This document shows, piece after piece, positions 8,390 to 18,191 of a stretch of DNA of 64,000 nt. Each line of letters starts with the position of its first letter. The stretch's first letter is position 1. The translations under genes and the position numbers were made by a program. The notes under the pieces are model-generated. The model searched no databases, was not told the DNA's origin, and saw only the letters and a program-made list of their open reading frames with translations. Source of the stretch: Glutamicibacter sp. B1 (GTDB lineage Bacteria > Actinomycetota > Actinomycetes > Actinomycetales > Micrococcaceae); the NCBI RefSeq assembly GCF_039602135.1, contig NZ_CP125942.1, positions 1,860,001 to 1,924,000 on the forward strand, read 5' to 3'.

Positions 8390-10405
8390 CTAGTTGTTGT
8401 TGTCGCGGCTCTTGATGGCTTCAACAATGCGGGCTACTGCATCGTCGATAGGCACCTGGTTCTCCTGGCTACCATCGCGGAAGCGGAAGGACACGGCGTT
8501 TGCTTCAGCATCTTCGCCACCGGCGATGAGTACAAACGGAATCTTGTCCTTAGACGCGTTACGAATCTTCTTCGGGAAGCGATCCGAGGAGTCATCGAGT
8601 TCCACACGAACACCCTGAGCCTTGAGCTTGGCAACGACCTCGGAAAGGTAGTCGTTGAAAGCTTCAGCCACAGGAATAGCGCGAACCTGAACCGGCGACA
8701 ACCATGCTGGGAAGGCACCAGCGTAGTGCTCGGTCAGCACGCCGAGGAAGCGTTCGATCGAGCCGAACTTTGCAGCGTGAATCATCACTGGCTCTTGACG
8801 GCTTCCGTCAGCAGCCTGGTACTCCAGACCGAAGCGTGCTGGCTGGTTGAAGTCGTACTGCACGGTGCCCATCTGCCATGTACGGCCGATGGCATCCTTG
8901 GCCTGGACGGAGATCTTTGGACCGTAGAAGGCAGCTCCACCTGGGTCTGCAACAAGTTCCACACCGGTTTCGGTGGCAACACGTTCCAGTACGGCGGTAG
9001 CCTCTTCCCACTGCTCGTCGGAGCCGATGAACTTATCGGACTCTGGGTCACGGGTGGACAGCTCCAGGTAGAAGTCATCCATGCCGAAGTCCTTGAGCAA
9101 GGAGAGCATGAAGTTCAGCAGGTGCTCAACTTCTGCAGGTGCCTGTTCCTTGGTCACGTAGGAGTGCGAGTCATCCTGAGCAAAACCACGCACGCGGGTT
9201 AGGCCATGGACCACACCGGACTTCTCGTAACGGTAGACGTGTCCGAATTCGAACAGGCGCAATGGCAGTTCGCGGTAGGAACGACCACGGCCACGGAAGA
9301 TCAGGTTGTGCATCGGGCAGTTCATTGCCTTCAGGCGGTATTCCTGGCCCTGCTTGGTGATGTTGCCGTCTTCGTCGCGCTCTTCATCAATGTGCAGCGG
9401 CGGGAACATGGTGTCCGCGTAATACGGCAGGTGGCCCGAGGTGTGGAACAGCCCATCCTTGGAGATGTGTGGGGTGCCCACGTACTGGAAGCCTTCTTCC
9501 ACGTGGCGATCGCGCACGTAGTCTTCCATCTCACGCTTGATGATGCCGCCCTTAGGGTGGAACACCGGCAGGCCCGAGCCCAGTTCATCTGGGAAGGAGA
9601 ACAGGTCCAGTTCGGCGCCGAGCTTGCGGTGGTCGCGGCGTTCAGCCTCGGCCAGGCGCTCCTGGTAGGCCTTGAGGTCTTCCTTGGTCGGCCATGCGGT
9701 GCCGTAGATACGCTGCAGCTGCTTGTTCTTCTCGCTACCCAGCCAGTAGGCGGCGGCCGAACGGGTCAGTGCAAAAGCGTTCTTGATCAGCTTGGTGTTG
9801 GGCAGGTGCGGGCCACGGCACAAATCCTTCCACACGATGTCGCCGGACTTGCGGTCCACGTTGTCGTAAATGGTGGTTTCGCCGGCAGCAACCTCTACGG
9901 TCACGCCTTCGCCCGAGGTGTCAGCCGAATCAGCCTTGGCCAACAGTTCGCACTTGTATGGCTCGTTGGCCATTTCTGCCTTGGCTTCTTCTGGAGAAAC
10001 TTCGCGGCGCGCAAAGAGCTGGTTCTGGTTGACGATCTTGAGCATCATCTTTTCCAGCTGCTTAAGATCTTCTGGAGTGAACGGCTCAGCGACGTCGAAG
10101 TCGAAGTAGAAACCGTCGGTGATGTATGGACCGATGCCCAGCTTGGCGTCCGGACGCAGCTGCTGCACAGCTTGAGCCATCACGTGGGCAGTCGAGTGAC
10201 GCAGCACCTCCAACCCTTCAGGGTCGGTGATGGTGACGCGGGTGACGGTGGTTCCGGCTTCTAGTTCACGGGCCAGGTCGCGCAATACGCCGTCGACGTG
10301 CATAACAACCACGTCTTTCTGATCGGCGTAGAACTGCAGACCGGTTGTTCCCGCGTCCACCTGTACCTGCTCGCCATCGATGGTGAGGTTCAGCTGCTCG
10401 CTCAT
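8390..10405 (-). CDS. thrS: Threonine--tRNA ligase
   Basis: A full-length 671-residue class II synthetase. Domains in order: TGS (residues 1-70), the second additional editing domain with HSTAHVMAQ (HxxxH near 80), the catalytic core with KAMNCPMHN, and a C-terminal anticodon-binding domain (PVQVRAIPV onward). It charges tRNA-Thr and hydrolyses Ser-tRNA-Thr. The downstream HIT gene is co-transcribed. No T-box leader is visible: the 108 bp upstream holds only a modest hairpin and a distant AAAGG. Confidence 0.98.
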   Translation of the reverse strand: MSEQLNLTIDGEQVQVDAGTTGLQFYADQKDVVVMHVDGVLRDLARELEAGTTVTRVTITDPEGLEVLRHSTAHVMAQAVQQLRPDAKLGIGPYITDGFYFDFDVAEPFTPEDLKQLEKMMLKIVNQNQLFARREVSPEEAKAEMANEPYKCELLAKADSADTSGEGVTVEVAAGETTIYDNVDRKSGDIVWKDLCRGPHLPNTKLIKNAFALTRSAAAYWLGSEKNKQLQRIYGTAWPTKEDLKAYQERLAEAERRDHRKLGAELDLFSFPDELGSGLPVFHPKGGIIKREMEDYVRDRHVEEGFQYVGTPHISKDGLFHTSGHLPYYADTMFPPLHIDEERDEDGNITKQGQEYRLKAMNCPMHNLIFRGRGRSYRELPLRLFEFGHVYRYEKSGVVHGLTRVRGFAQDDSHSYVTKEQAPAEVEHLLNFMLSLLKDFGMDDFYLELSTRDPESDKFIGSDEQWEEATAVLERVATETGVELVADPGGAAFYGPKISVQAKDAIGRTWQMGTVQYDFNQPARFGLEYQAADGSRQEPVMIHAAKFGSIERFLGVLTEHYAGAFPAWLSPVQVRAIPVAEAFNDYLSEVVAKLKAQGVRVELDDSSDRFPKKIRNASKDKIPFVLIAGGEDAEANAVSFRFRDGSQENQVPIDDAVARIVEAIKSRDNNN

Positions 10406-10513
10406 GAGATCGGGTTCTACCTTTCAATCTGGGATGGCTTCATAGCTTGTGGCATACCTTGGCCACAGCCAGCCAGAATCCAGTTTAGTTCAGGTGCTGG
10501 CCCCAGCGCGCGT

Positions 10514-11161
10514 TCACTTCGGGTTTTGTGGCGAGCGATCGTCTTGATGTGACTCGTTCAACAGTGATTCAGCATTCAGCAAGGTCATCACGTGCCAGAT
10601 TTCACGTTCTTCGGCCAGTTGGGAACTGACGATCTTGCCGTTCTTCAAGTCCTCGCGGAATGCTGGGATGACTTTTTCTAGGCGGCTGATCAGCTCGCGC
10701 ATTTCATCCATGGTGAGCATCAGATCGCTGGACATCAGTCGGGCCTTAGCTTCGCCAGTTTCTTCGCCGGAGTAGTGGCGTGCACCGTGGAGCATGGCCG
10801 CCTGCAAGCGGCGTTGCTCGTCGTTGACCACTTGCCCGAGGTAGGCGTCCATGACCACGCCGGTCGGATCATCTTCTCGCTGCCCAACCTCGCCGGTGGT
10901 GTATGCCTCGGCGGCCGATTTCCATACCCGGTCGCGCTTGTCCCGTGCGAGTTCTGGGACTTCGACTATCATCTGAGCCTTGGCCAATTCGCGCAGGTGG
11001 AAGCTGACCTTGTTCGCCGGGATATCCAAGGCCTGCGCCAGGTCGGCCGCACGGGCCGATTCCATGGCCGATAGCGTACTGAGAATCTGTCTGCGCAGCG
11101 GGTTGGCAATCGCTTTCAGCATCGGCGTAGTGAACGTTACTGGCGACTCATTGTTGCTCAT
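10514..11161 (-). CDS. ArsR-like winged-helix regulator, divergent from an MFS exporter
   Basis: A 215-residue protein. Residues about 12-75 form a winged helix (IANPLRRQILSTL, then ADLAQALDIPANKVSFHLREL). The C-terminal 120 residues are helical and charged, without an obvious metal site, as in the longer ArsR-like regulators of drug pumps. It is divergent from the MFS gene with 80 bp between them, and that gap is filled by a nearly symmetric double promoter/operator. It probably represses itself and the pump. thrS lies 108 bp downstream on the same strand but is likely a separate unit. Confidence 0.85.
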   Translation of the reverse strand: MSNNESPVTFTTPMLKAIANPLRRQILSTLSAMESARAADLAQALDIPANKVSFHLRELAKAQMIVEVPELARDKRDRVWKSAAEAYTTGEVGQREDDPTGVVMDAYLGQVVNDEQRRLQAAMLHGARHYSGEETGEAKARLMSSDLMLTMDEMRELISRLEKVIPAFREDLKNGKIVSSQLAEEREIWHVMTLLNAESLLNESHQDDRSPQNPK

Positions 11162-11184
11162 GTGTTCAGCTTAGCAATCCCCCA

Positions 11185-11221
11185 AAATAAATTGCGCAAT
11201 TTCTATTGCGCAACTTTATTT
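11185..11221. promoter_or_regulatory. Mirror-image divergent promoter with two TTGCGCAA operators
   Basis: AAATAAA, TTGCGCAA, six bases, TTGCGCAA, one base, TTTATTT: a 37-bp quasi-palindrome. On the plus strand TTGCGC and TTTATT are 17 bp apart; on the minus strand they are 16 bp apart. Each strand therefore carries a candidate -35/-10 pair, and each -35 lies in an 8-bp palindrome. Confidence 0.7.
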
Positions 11222-11241
11222 GCGGACTTAGAGTTGATGCC

Positions 11242-12612
11242 ATGACCACCACCCAGCCCAACGGTTCATCAGGCACGAAGGTGACTGATGAGAAGCTCTT
11301 GCCCGCCTTGCGGACGCAGAAAAACTACCGCAGGTGGCTGTTCGCAGATACTTCAGCATTGCTTTCCGGTGGTATTTACGGGTTCATCTTCCCGCTGATC
11401 CTGCTGGCCACCACCCACTCGCCGGTACTGGCCGGGATGTTGGCCTCGATAGGGATGGCAGCCAGGGCTAGCGTCATTTTGGCCGGCGGAGCCATGGCCG
11501 ATCGCACCGACAAGGCTCGAATGATCGTGATCGGGAGCTTATGTGGCGCCACGATCACTGCCGCCTTGGCCTTGGGCATGAGCTTTGGTTCGTTACCGGT
11601 CCCCTTGATGTGCCTGGCGCATGTCCTGATGGAATTGCGCGGCGGGTTCTTTGGTTCAACAACCAATGCGGCACTCAAGGATCTGGTGCACCCCAAGCAA
11701 CTCGGCCGTGCGATGGCTGCAAATCAAGGCCGAGACTCGGTATTGATGCTCGGTTCCGCTCCCCTCGGTGGAGCGTTGCTGGGATTAGGTGGCGGTATTG
11801 CCCTGCTCACTGTTAGCGCACTTAATCTGATCGCTGCGGCCAGCGGTTTTGCCTTACGTAGGCCACTGCGTGCAGCGCAGCAATCTTTGCAAGAATCCAA
11901 TGGTGCTCCCGAGGAGAAAGTGGCCCACGGAATTCTGGCCGGTATGCGCTGGTGTTTTTCGAGGCCACAGCTTCGCGCGCTCCTAGTTTTGATCACGGTC
12001 GTCAACATCGGCGTGAACGGTCTGATGACAACTTTGATCTACGGGCTAGAGCAACGTTCGGAAGAACCTTGGGTCATCGGACTGACTTCAACGTGCATGG
12101 GTGTTGGAATGCTGATCGGATCGCTGGCGGCGGCCTGGCTTATCGAAAGATTCCGCAGCGGACTTTTAGCCTGCACTTGCCTCACGCTCCTTGGTGTTGC
12201 CATGCTCCTCATCGGATTCAATACGAACCTGCTGTGGATGGGCTCCATGCTGTTGCTTAGTTTCTTGAGCGTCCCCGCACTTAACGCCGCCATCGGCGGG
12301 TACTTCATGGCATGTGTCCCCCACGATATGTCTGGGCGGGCTAATTCCTTGATTACGTTCATGGCCTTGGCCGCTTTGCCGATGGCACCACTAGTTACCG
12401 GATTCGGTATGGAGTGGGTTGGCATGGGCCCCACGCTCATCTTCTTCGGTGCCTTGGTTTCCCTGGCAGCCATCTTGGCTTGGCTTTCATCGCAGGTTCG
12501 AGGAATCCCTCGTCCCGAACAATGGGGGCCTGCCGCTGCTTCGACACAACCCGAACCCCCAGACCTCACCGATTCCCAACCGTCACACACCCCAGATGTA
12601 CGCACCGAATAG
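11242..12612 (+). CDS. Major facilitator superfamily transporter, probable drug exporter
   Basis: A 456-residue protein with about 12 hydrophobic segments. Between segments 2 and 3 is the MFS loop motif (GGAMADRTDKARMI, a form of GxxxDRxGRR). It resembles actinobacterial efflux permeases such as those of the EntS/enterobactin-exporter-like group. The ATG at 11242 lies about 15 bases after the probable transcription start. The C-terminal 30 residues are polar and Pro-rich (QPEPPDLTDSQP). It is divergent from its probable repressor and followed by a 58-codon ORF whose ribosome-binding site overlaps its stop. The substrate is unknown. Confidence 0.87.
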   Translation: MTTTQPNGSSGTKVTDEKLLPALRTQKNYRRWLFADTSALLSGGIYGFIFPLILLATTHSPVLAGMLASIGMAARASVILAGGAMADRTDKARMIVIGSLCGATITAALALGMSFGSLPVPLMCLAHVLMELRGGFFGSTTNAALKDLVHPKQLGRAMAANQGRDSVLMLGSAPLGGALLGLGGGIALLTVSALNLIAAASGFALRRPLRAAQQSLQESNGAPEEKVAHGILAGMRWCFSRPQLRALLVLITVVNIGVNGLMTTLIYGLEQRSEEPWVIGLTSTCMGVGMLIGSLAAAWLIERFRSGLLACTCLTLLGVAMLLIGFNTNLLWMGSMLLLSFLSVPALNAAIGGYFMACVPHDMSGRANSLITFMALAALPMAPLVTGFGMEWVGMGPTLIFFGALVSLAAILAWLSSQVRGIPRPEQWGPAAASTQPEPPDLTDSQPSHTPDVRTE

Positions 12613-12623
12613 GAGGACTCGAA

Positions 12624-12800
12624 ATGAATTTCGATCCTATGACACCCAATGATTCTCGATTGAAGAAATCAGCGCGACAACGATTCTTCAGCAGCGAGAA
12701 AAGACTCCGTCATGCTTCTGCAGAGGCACGCCAAATCGACGATGCCGTGACTCTGATGAGGTATCAAGTGCAGCGCAACGAACAATGGATCTATTTATGA
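12624..12800 (+). CDS. Small protein (58 aa) coupled to the MFS exporter
   Basis: A 58-residue ORF starting 11 bp after the MFS stop. Its AGGAGG Shine-Dalgarno site overlaps the MFS stop codon, so translation is probably coupled. The protein is basic in the middle (LKKSARQRFFSSEKRLRH), has no membrane segment and ends in YQVQRNEQWIYL. I recognise no family. The start and spacing argue that it is real. Confidence 0.6.
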   Translation: MNFDPMTPNDSRLKKSARQRFFSSEKRLRHASAEARQIDDAVTLMRYQVQRNEQWIYL

Positions 12801-12871
12801 GGACACGGTAATAGCCCTGAAAGATTGCCTAACCCATGGCTTTCATTTTCGAGCGCACCTACCCTAGAAAT

Positions 12872-13312
12872 ATGAACAAGCAGGCCCCACCTGTCATCAG
12901 TGCCATTACCCTCGGCGTGCGTGATGTCGGTGTTTCCACCAAGTTCTATACCGAGGGTCTAGGGTTTGAACTGGTTCAGCCAGCCCACCCGGAAATCGCC
13001 TTTGTCCGCGCCGGATATGGTTTGATGCTTGCCCTCTGGGACGTGAAGCAGATGCCCAGTGAATATGGCGATGTCGGGCATTCTCAGCTTGCTCCTCCGG
13101 TCTCCCTTGGACACAATGTGCACTCGGATGCAGAAGTTGATCACCACTATCGGCGAGCGCTGGATGCTGGGGCAACGTCGATTTCCGAACCCACGGTGCA
13201 GCCATGGGGAGGTAAAAGCGCATGTGTCGCTGATCCAGATGGCTTCCGCTGGGATTTTGTGCACAACCCATCATTTGTCGTTGACGCTGATGGGCATGTT
13301 TCCTCGGTCTGA
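12872..13312 (+). CDS. VOC-superfamily (glyoxalase/bleomycin-resistance-like) protein
   Basis: A 146-residue single-module VOC protein. The N-terminal half begins SAITLGVRDVGVSTKFYTEGLGF, the usual first beta-alpha unit. The second half has the paired segment CVADPDGFRWDFVHNPSF, typical of glyoxalase-like modules. A metal-ligand pattern is only partly evident. Function may be isomerase, dioxygenase or ligand sequestration and cannot be chosen from sequence. ATG 12872 was taken as the start because the fold begins 8 residues later. Confidence 0.82.
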   Translation: MNKQAPPVISAITLGVRDVGVSTKFYTEGLGFELVQPAHPEIAFVRAGYGLMLALWDVKQMPSEYGDVGHSQLAPPVSLGHNVHSDAEVDHHYRRALDAGATSISEPTVQPWGGKSACVADPDGFRWDFVHNPSFVVDADGHVSSV

Positions 13313-13401
13313 GGTTTATGGGCGTTAACTAGGTTGCTTCAGCAGAAGTTACGTGACTCTCCGGTTGAGATTCTTTAACCATCGACGTTGCTCCTTGAGG
13401 G

Positions 13402-13983
13402 TTATTGTTCAGGCCAAGGTTCAGCTCGAAGGGACGGCCACGTGGATAACCATCGTTTGATCTTTGCTTCATACACTTCCCGGGGCGCAAGCACCGGGTT
13501 GGGGATGATCCTCCGAGCGAAGAGGTCCTCATATCCATGAGGGGCGTAGACCCTGGTTTTGCCGTTTTTGCCGGTCGTGACCGCAAAGCAGCAGGTCTTC
13601 GCTGCAAAATGGTCAATGGCGTCAGTGGAGCTGAGGAATGGGATTGCTGGCACTCCGAAGTGCTCCTCGTACCAAATGTGGACTCGTGCCTCATTGCGTA
13701 CTTCGATTTCTGCGTCGATGTCCTTAAAGAGTTCTTGTGCCCGACGAATGACTGCGTCCTCTGCTTCGTAGGACGTATCTTCATCAAAGTAGAAGAAGTC
13801 GTAGTCGCGAATCCCATTTTGTGGATCTTTGCCTTCGAGCACGTTCCATACCGTTTGAAATAGTGCCCCTGCAGTAAGCCACCAATCTGAAACTCCTAGC
13901 TGAGGCGCGAGTTGAAGTATCTGTTTGTTGATGGGATTTTCCTGAACATACTTCAGAAAAAGTTGTTCATCATTCGCGCTCAC
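13402..13983 (-). CDS. Nucleotidyltransferase-like protein (DUF925/NTP_transf_6 family)
   Basis: A 193-residue protein with the family core WWLTAGALFQTVWNVLEGK followed by GIRDYDFFYFDEDTSYEAED. The D-x-D-like DYD matches the metal-binding strand of nucleotidyltransferase folds. C-terminal residues GYEDLFARRIIPNP are also characteristic. No reaction has been established for the family as far as I know. It stands alone, convergent with the VOC gene and 85 bp downstream of dnaE2. Confidence 0.82.
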   Translation of the reverse strand: MSANDEQLFLKYVQENPINKQILQLAPQLGVSDWWLTAGALFQTVWNVLEGKDPQNGIRDYDFFYFDEDTSYEAEDAVIRRAQELFKDIDAEIEVRNEARVHIWYEEHFGVPAIPFLSSTDAIDHFAAKTCCFAVTTGKNGKTRVYAPHGYEDLFARRIIPNPVLAPREVYEAKIKRWLSTWPSLRAEPWPEQ

Positions 13984-14068
13984 GTTGGGCCTACCCCTCA
14001 GTTCCCCTATTCACCGTTTCGGTCTCAATTTACCCGTTGAACAAAAACTCTTTCTGCGGATTAGTGCT

Positions 14069-17000
14069 TTATGCTCCTCGCTGGTCTAGCCCTTCAGCTT
14101 CCATACGTTTAGCCAGCTGTCCGACGCTTTCGAAGTTACGAGCACTTTCACCAAGTTTTGGCCGATAACTTACTTGTGGCCGGGTTTGTTCTTGAAGGTA
14201 TCCGGCAGCCGGCAAGGTTTCTGGTTGGTGCAGATCCCAAGCGTTCAAAGCCTGCAAGGAAATGCCCCGTGGTCCTGTGCGACGAGTAACTCCGTGAATG
14301 AGCAACATACGGGTAGAGAAAAGCAGTGGCCCGGTGCGTTGCTGCGTGTCATCGAAGAAGGTGGCATCGATACAGCCACTTCCGTCATCCACCGAAATGA
14401 AGACCACGCGCTTGCCTCCCCGCATGGGAGGGGTCTGAGTGGCTACACGTACGCCGGCAACGAGCACTTCGGTTCCATTGCGTAAATGTAGAAGCTCGGC
14501 AGCTTGGGTGATGGGCAAGTGTGCCAAGCGTTGCCGGTAGGAAGAGATCAGGTGCTCACTGGCGTCGAGATGCATCAAGTCCAGTTCAGTGCGTACTACT
14601 TCGGCTGGCTCCAGTTGGGCTCCGGTAGTTTTGATGTGTTCAATTTTTCCAAGGTCTAATGTCAGCTGACCGGGGCCGGGCCGGTATTTTGCGGGAAGTG
14701 CACTGTGCGCCATGGATTGGGTGTGTGCAATGGTGTCTGCGCGGGAGGTTCCGGCGAGTAAGGAATCAAATACCCCGAGGGCTGCGAGATTCTGATAGGT
14801 GCGTCGCGAGAGTCCTGCGCGGGCGCGGACATCTGCAAGGTGCTCGTAGGGTTGGCCAGCGACCAGGCGTTCCACTTCTCGTTCGCTCATCTGATGGATG
14901 TCACGGAAAGCTAGGCGGATTCCATAGCGTCCAGGGCGTAGTGAGCTGGGCGCACGAGGCACAACCGGGAGCTTCGCCGGAGTAGATTCGAAAACTCGTT
15001 CGACTCGGTAGTGCCCGGTAGAGCGATTGATATCTAACGGCAAGATGGGAACGCCCATTCTCCTAGCTTCAGAGACCAGTAATCGTTTGGGATACATGCC
15101 CGGGTCATGCTCCCAAATTCCAGCGAGAAAAGCCTCAGGGTGGTGGGCTTTGAGCCAGGCCGAGTGGTAGGTGGGTACCGCGAAGGCGGCCCCATGGGCT
15201 TTGCAAAAGCCGAAGGACCCAAAGCCGGAGAGCACTTCCCAGACTTGGTCGATGGTGTCCTGACTGTATCCGCGTTTGGTTGCTTCGCTGCGCACATACT
15301 GTTCTACGGCTGGTTCCTTCTCTGGGTTTCCGAGCAGGCGCCGGTAAACATCGGCCATGCCCAATCCACAGCCGGTGAGCACATCAAACATGCGCAACAC
15401 CTGTTCATGGAATACGGTGACGCCATGAGTTTCGGCGAGCGCCGGAATCAGGTCTGGGTGCAGATATTGGGCTGGGGCAAATCCATGACGATGCTCCAGG
15501 TAGGGCTTGACCATATTCGATTGCATGGGCCCAGGCCGGAAGAGTGAGATATCGATGATTAAGTCATTAAATTCTCGGGGTGCGAGTTTTCCTACTAGTT
15601 CGCGCTGTCCTGGGGATTCGATCTGGAAGCAGCCCAGGGTGTGAGTGGAGCGGATGAGCTCAAAGGTGGGTTCATCATCCAGTGGCACCTTGGCTAAGTC
15701 GATCATCCCCGTAGCGTTGATGTAGTGCTCGTTAACATGTCCACCGGCGCGAGCGACTTGTTCTTTGCTCGGATGCATGCGGGCAATTTCTTCGAGCGTG
15801 TAAGCGATGGCTGATTGCATGCGTACTCCGAGCACGTCGAGCTTAATCAGCCCCATCAAGTCCATATCGTGCTTGTCGAATTGACTCATCTGTAGCCCAA
15901 TGCCTGAAGGCTGAACCGGGGTTCGGTCCAACAAGCTCGCATCGGAAAGGATCACCCCACAGGGGTGCATGGAGATATGTCGAGGTAGCCGGTCTAGGCG
16001 TTCCGTAGCGTCAATGAGGATATCAAGCTGAGTGTCGTCGGTAATGCGTTCGGCCAATTCGGCCAATTCAGGTTTCTCGGTAAGTGCTTCACGGAAGGAA
16101 GAGGCAGAGAACCGCCAGAGTTGTTTGGCGATCTCATCAATCTGCTCTTGTTCAATGCCTAGGGCTGAGCCAGCATCGCGTACTGCACCGCGGGCGCGGT
16201 AGGCGTTTTGCATGCTCATCAGGCTGACGCGTTCCTCCCCGTAAGTGGAGAAAATCTTGTGATAGATCTCGTGACGGCGAGCAGACTCTACATCGATGTC
16301 AATATCGGGCAGGGTGGTACGGGTATCCGAGAGGAAACGTTCGAACACCAGGTCGTGGGCCAGTGGATTTACTTGGCTAATGCCTAGCAGGTAGTTCACC
16401 AGTGAAGAGGCGCCTGAGCCACGGGCGGCAACGCGCACTCCCATATCGGTGATCAGATTGACGGTTTCTGCCACGGTGAGGAAATAACCTGCGAAGTCCA
16501 GCCGGTCAATCACCCCCAGTTCGAGGTCTAGCTGTCGTTCAATGAGGCTTCGGTTGGTATTCGGTAGCAGGCGTGGGACAGCTGCGAAGACTCGTTCGGT
16601 GAGCTCTTGCTGGGCTGGGCGATAGAGACCGATGACTTTTGCTTCCGGAATGACCGGCTTTTTCCAACCCAGGTCGCTGACCGGGTCCAACGCGGCCCAC
16701 TGGGCGACCTGCTCGGTTTCGCGTAGCATCTGGTGCGCCCAGCTTCTCTCGGTAGCTTGGCCGATTTCGTGAGCTAATTGTCTCATCTGCTGCGGGGTTT
16801 TTAGCCACCCCTGTCCATTGGGTTGGCAGGAATCAAGATTTTTCAAGCTATGCAGGGTGCGTGCGGAGTCAAGAATATCTGCGGTCATTGCCCCGTCAGG
16901 GTCGACATAGCGCACTGCATTGCTCAGTACGGTTTTGATCTGACGTTCCTGGGCGTAACGCAACATACGTGCGGCTTCGCCGAGGTTATAGCGTGAGCCA

Positions 17001-17524
17001 TGTGCTGAGAGGTAGGTGGTGATTTCCACCCGAAGCATCTTTCCTACCCGCTTTTTCCAGTTAGCCATGAGTGTGCGGGCTTGGGCGTATTTTCCTTTGA
17101 GGATTGCTCTGGCTACATCGGATTCACCGCCAAGTAGGATCATCAGGTTTCCGCTTTGGCTCAGTTCTCCAACTTGCTCGATGCTCAACCCTGGAACGCC
17201 GTGCGCAGTACTGTGTGCGCAGGTAATCGCCCGGCATAACGCTGCGTAGCCAACACCTGCGCAACCGCCACGGGCCAGAACGGTAATTCTTCCTAGCGTT
17301 TCCCCGGTGGCATCAAGTACCGCGAGGTTAACCCCAAGGATGGGCGCTAGTCCTTCGGCCATGCAGGCCGCGACATGCTTGACCGCACCGTAAAGGCCGT
17401 CCCGGTCGGTGAGCGCCAGCATCTGCGCCCCCTGCGCTTTGGCTGCTTGAGCCAGGGTGCGCGGGTTCGACACCCCGTAGTGGGCGCTATAGGAAGAACT
17501 AACGTTCAAATGGGTGAAGCTCAT
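14069..17524 (-). CDS. dnaE2: Error-prone DNA polymerase III alpha subunit DnaE2 (ImuC)
   Basis: A full-length 1151-residue C-family polymerase used for SOS translesion synthesis. Catalytic aspartates D407 and D409 lie in PDIDIDVE, and the palm/finger segments FRPGPMQSNMV and GFGSFGFCKAHGAAFA are present. An OB-fold nucleic-acid-binding region begins near residue 1020. The N-terminal PHP domain starts THLNVSSSYS, so the usual H-x-H metal pair has Asn in the second place. It is the second gene of an operon with DUF6504, 35 bp apart, under a LexA box. No imuA' or imuB is in the window. Confidence 0.95.
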   Translation of the reverse strand: MSFTHLNVSSSYSAHYGVSNPRTLAQAAKAQGAQMLALTDRDGLYGAVKHVAACMAEGLAPILGVNLAVLDATGETLGRITVLARGGCAGVGYAALCRAITCAHSTAHGVPGLSIEQVGELSQSGNLMILLGGESDVARAILKGKYAQARTLMANWKKRVGKMLRVEITTYLSAHGSRYNLGEAARMLRYAQERQIKTVLSNAVRYVDPDGAMTADILDSARTLHSLKNLDSCQPNGQGWLKTPQQMRQLAHEIGQATERSWAHQMLRETEQVAQWAALDPVSDLGWKKPVIPEAKVIGLYRPAQQELTERVFAAVPRLLPNTNRSLIERQLDLELGVIDRLDFAGYFLTVAETVNLITDMGVRVAARGSGASSLVNYLLGISQVNPLAHDLVFERFLSDTRTTLPDIDIDVESARRHEIYHKIFSTYGEERVSLMSMQNAYRARGAVRDAGSALGIEQEQIDEIAKQLWRFSASSFREALTEKPELAELAERITDDTQLDILIDATERLDRLPRHISMHPCGVILSDASLLDRTPVQPSGIGLQMSQFDKHDMDLMGLIKLDVLGVRMQSAIAYTLEEIARMHPSKEQVARAGGHVNEHYINATGMIDLAKVPLDDEPTFELIRSTHTLGCFQIESPGQRELVGKLAPREFNDLIIDISLFRPGPMQSNMVKPYLEHRHGFAPAQYLHPDLIPALAETHGVTVFHEQVLRMFDVLTGCGLGMADVYRRLLGNPEKEPAVEQYVRSEATKRGYSQDTIDQVWEVLSGFGSFGFCKAHGAAFAVPTYHSAWLKAHHPEAFLAGIWEHDPGMYPKRLLVSEARRMGVPILPLDINRSTGHYRVERVFESTPAKLPVVPRAPSSLRPGRYGIRLAFRDIHQMSEREVERLVAGQPYEHLADVRARAGLSRRTYQNLAALGVFDSLLAGTSRADTIAHTQSMAHSALPAKYRPGPGQLTLDLGKIEHIKTTGAQLEPAEVVRTELDLMHLDASEHLISSYRQRLAHLPITQAAELLHLRNGTEVLVAGVRVATQTPPMRGGKRVVFISVDDGSGCIDATFFDDTQQRTGPLLFSTRMLLIHGVTRRTGPRGISLQALNAWDLHQPETLPAAGYLQEQTRPQVSYRPKLGESARNFESVGQLAKRMEAEGLDQRGA

Positions 17525-17559
17525 TGCGTTCCTTCGAATACATGTTCTCCTGCAGGGGT

Positions 17560-17874
17560 TTAGGCACCGCGGGCCAAAGAGTCATGCACACGCACCAGCC
17601 GCCAGCGTTCCGTTTGCGCATCAAAACTCACGTCAACACTGTGCACTTGCTGGGGCCCACGCACTGCAACTAACTGCAGGCGCCACATCTCGTAGTCAGC
17701 GATTCCTGCGCCAATTCCACGGGGAATCCGCAGGTTTTCTTCCCACCATTTACGGCGCTCGAACCAGCGTTGCGGCTCAGCAATCAGGCGATAGTCCTGC
17801 CCCTGCCAGTTCACGCGCAACGGAACTCCATTCGTTGCGCGGGCAACCTCGATTGACTCGGTGAACATCCCCAC
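17560..17874 (-). CDS. DUF6504-family protein of the SOS mutagenesis operon
   Basis: A 104-residue protein (PLRVNWQGQDYRLIAEPQRW, then WWEENLRIPRG and WRLQLVA). It resembles the small DUF6504 proteins found next to imuB or dnaE2 in many actinobacteria. Its role is not established; an accessory function in the mutasome is a guess from context. GTG at 17874 is preferred because AAGGAG lies seven bases upstream; an ATG two codons later is possible. The LexA box is 34 bp upstream. Confidence 0.82.
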   Translation of the reverse strand: MGMFTESIEVARATNGVPLRVNWQGQDYRLIAEPQRWFERRKWWEENLRIPRGIGAGIADYEMWRLQLVAVRGPQQVHSVDVSFDAQTERWRLVRVHDSLARGA

Positions 17875-17905
17875 GTGCGCACTCCTTACTTAGTAGAACC
17901 ATTCT

Positions 17906-17925
17906 ATTCGAACACGTATTCGAAT
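17906..17925 (-). promoter_or_regulatory. LexA (SOS) box upstream of DUF6504-dnaE2
   Basis: TCGAACACGTATTCGA differs at one base from the actinobacterial consensus TCGAAC-N4-GTTCGA, and the element extends to a palindrome with arms ATTCGAA/TTCGAAT. The minus-strand TAGAAT just downstream could be the -10, so LexA would cover the promoter. Confidence 0.85.
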
Positions 17926-18191
17926 GATAGTTACACTAGTCAGGCGCACCGACAGTTTGAGTCAAGCGCAATAAACCTACGAGGGGCAGCGCCAGTCCAG
18001 TCAAAGTGTGATAGTGCGGTATTCAAAATACTCGCCAAGGGACCATTCTCCTGCACCCCAAAAGCCGGAAAAATGCTGGCGAATTGGCTCTTCGCGAAAC
18101 TGCCTACGTCATTGTGCCTCGAGTACTCGATTCATATCGTTTGCACCGATAGCATCAAGACAGAACCAAAATCCACTACAAGGAGCGCACC
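17926..18191. other. Upstream region of the mycothiol-dependent dehydrogenase gene
   Basis: The rest of a 317-bp gap. It ends with AAGGAG seven bases before the ATG. A -35/-10 pair could not be fixed with confidence and no RNA structure was recognised. Confidence 0.4.

Noticed and set aside
9206-10264. Long open frame (352 codons) on the plus strand
   Set aside because: It is antisense to thrS, which is certain. There is no ribosome-binding site and the residue pattern reflects the codon bias of the other strand.
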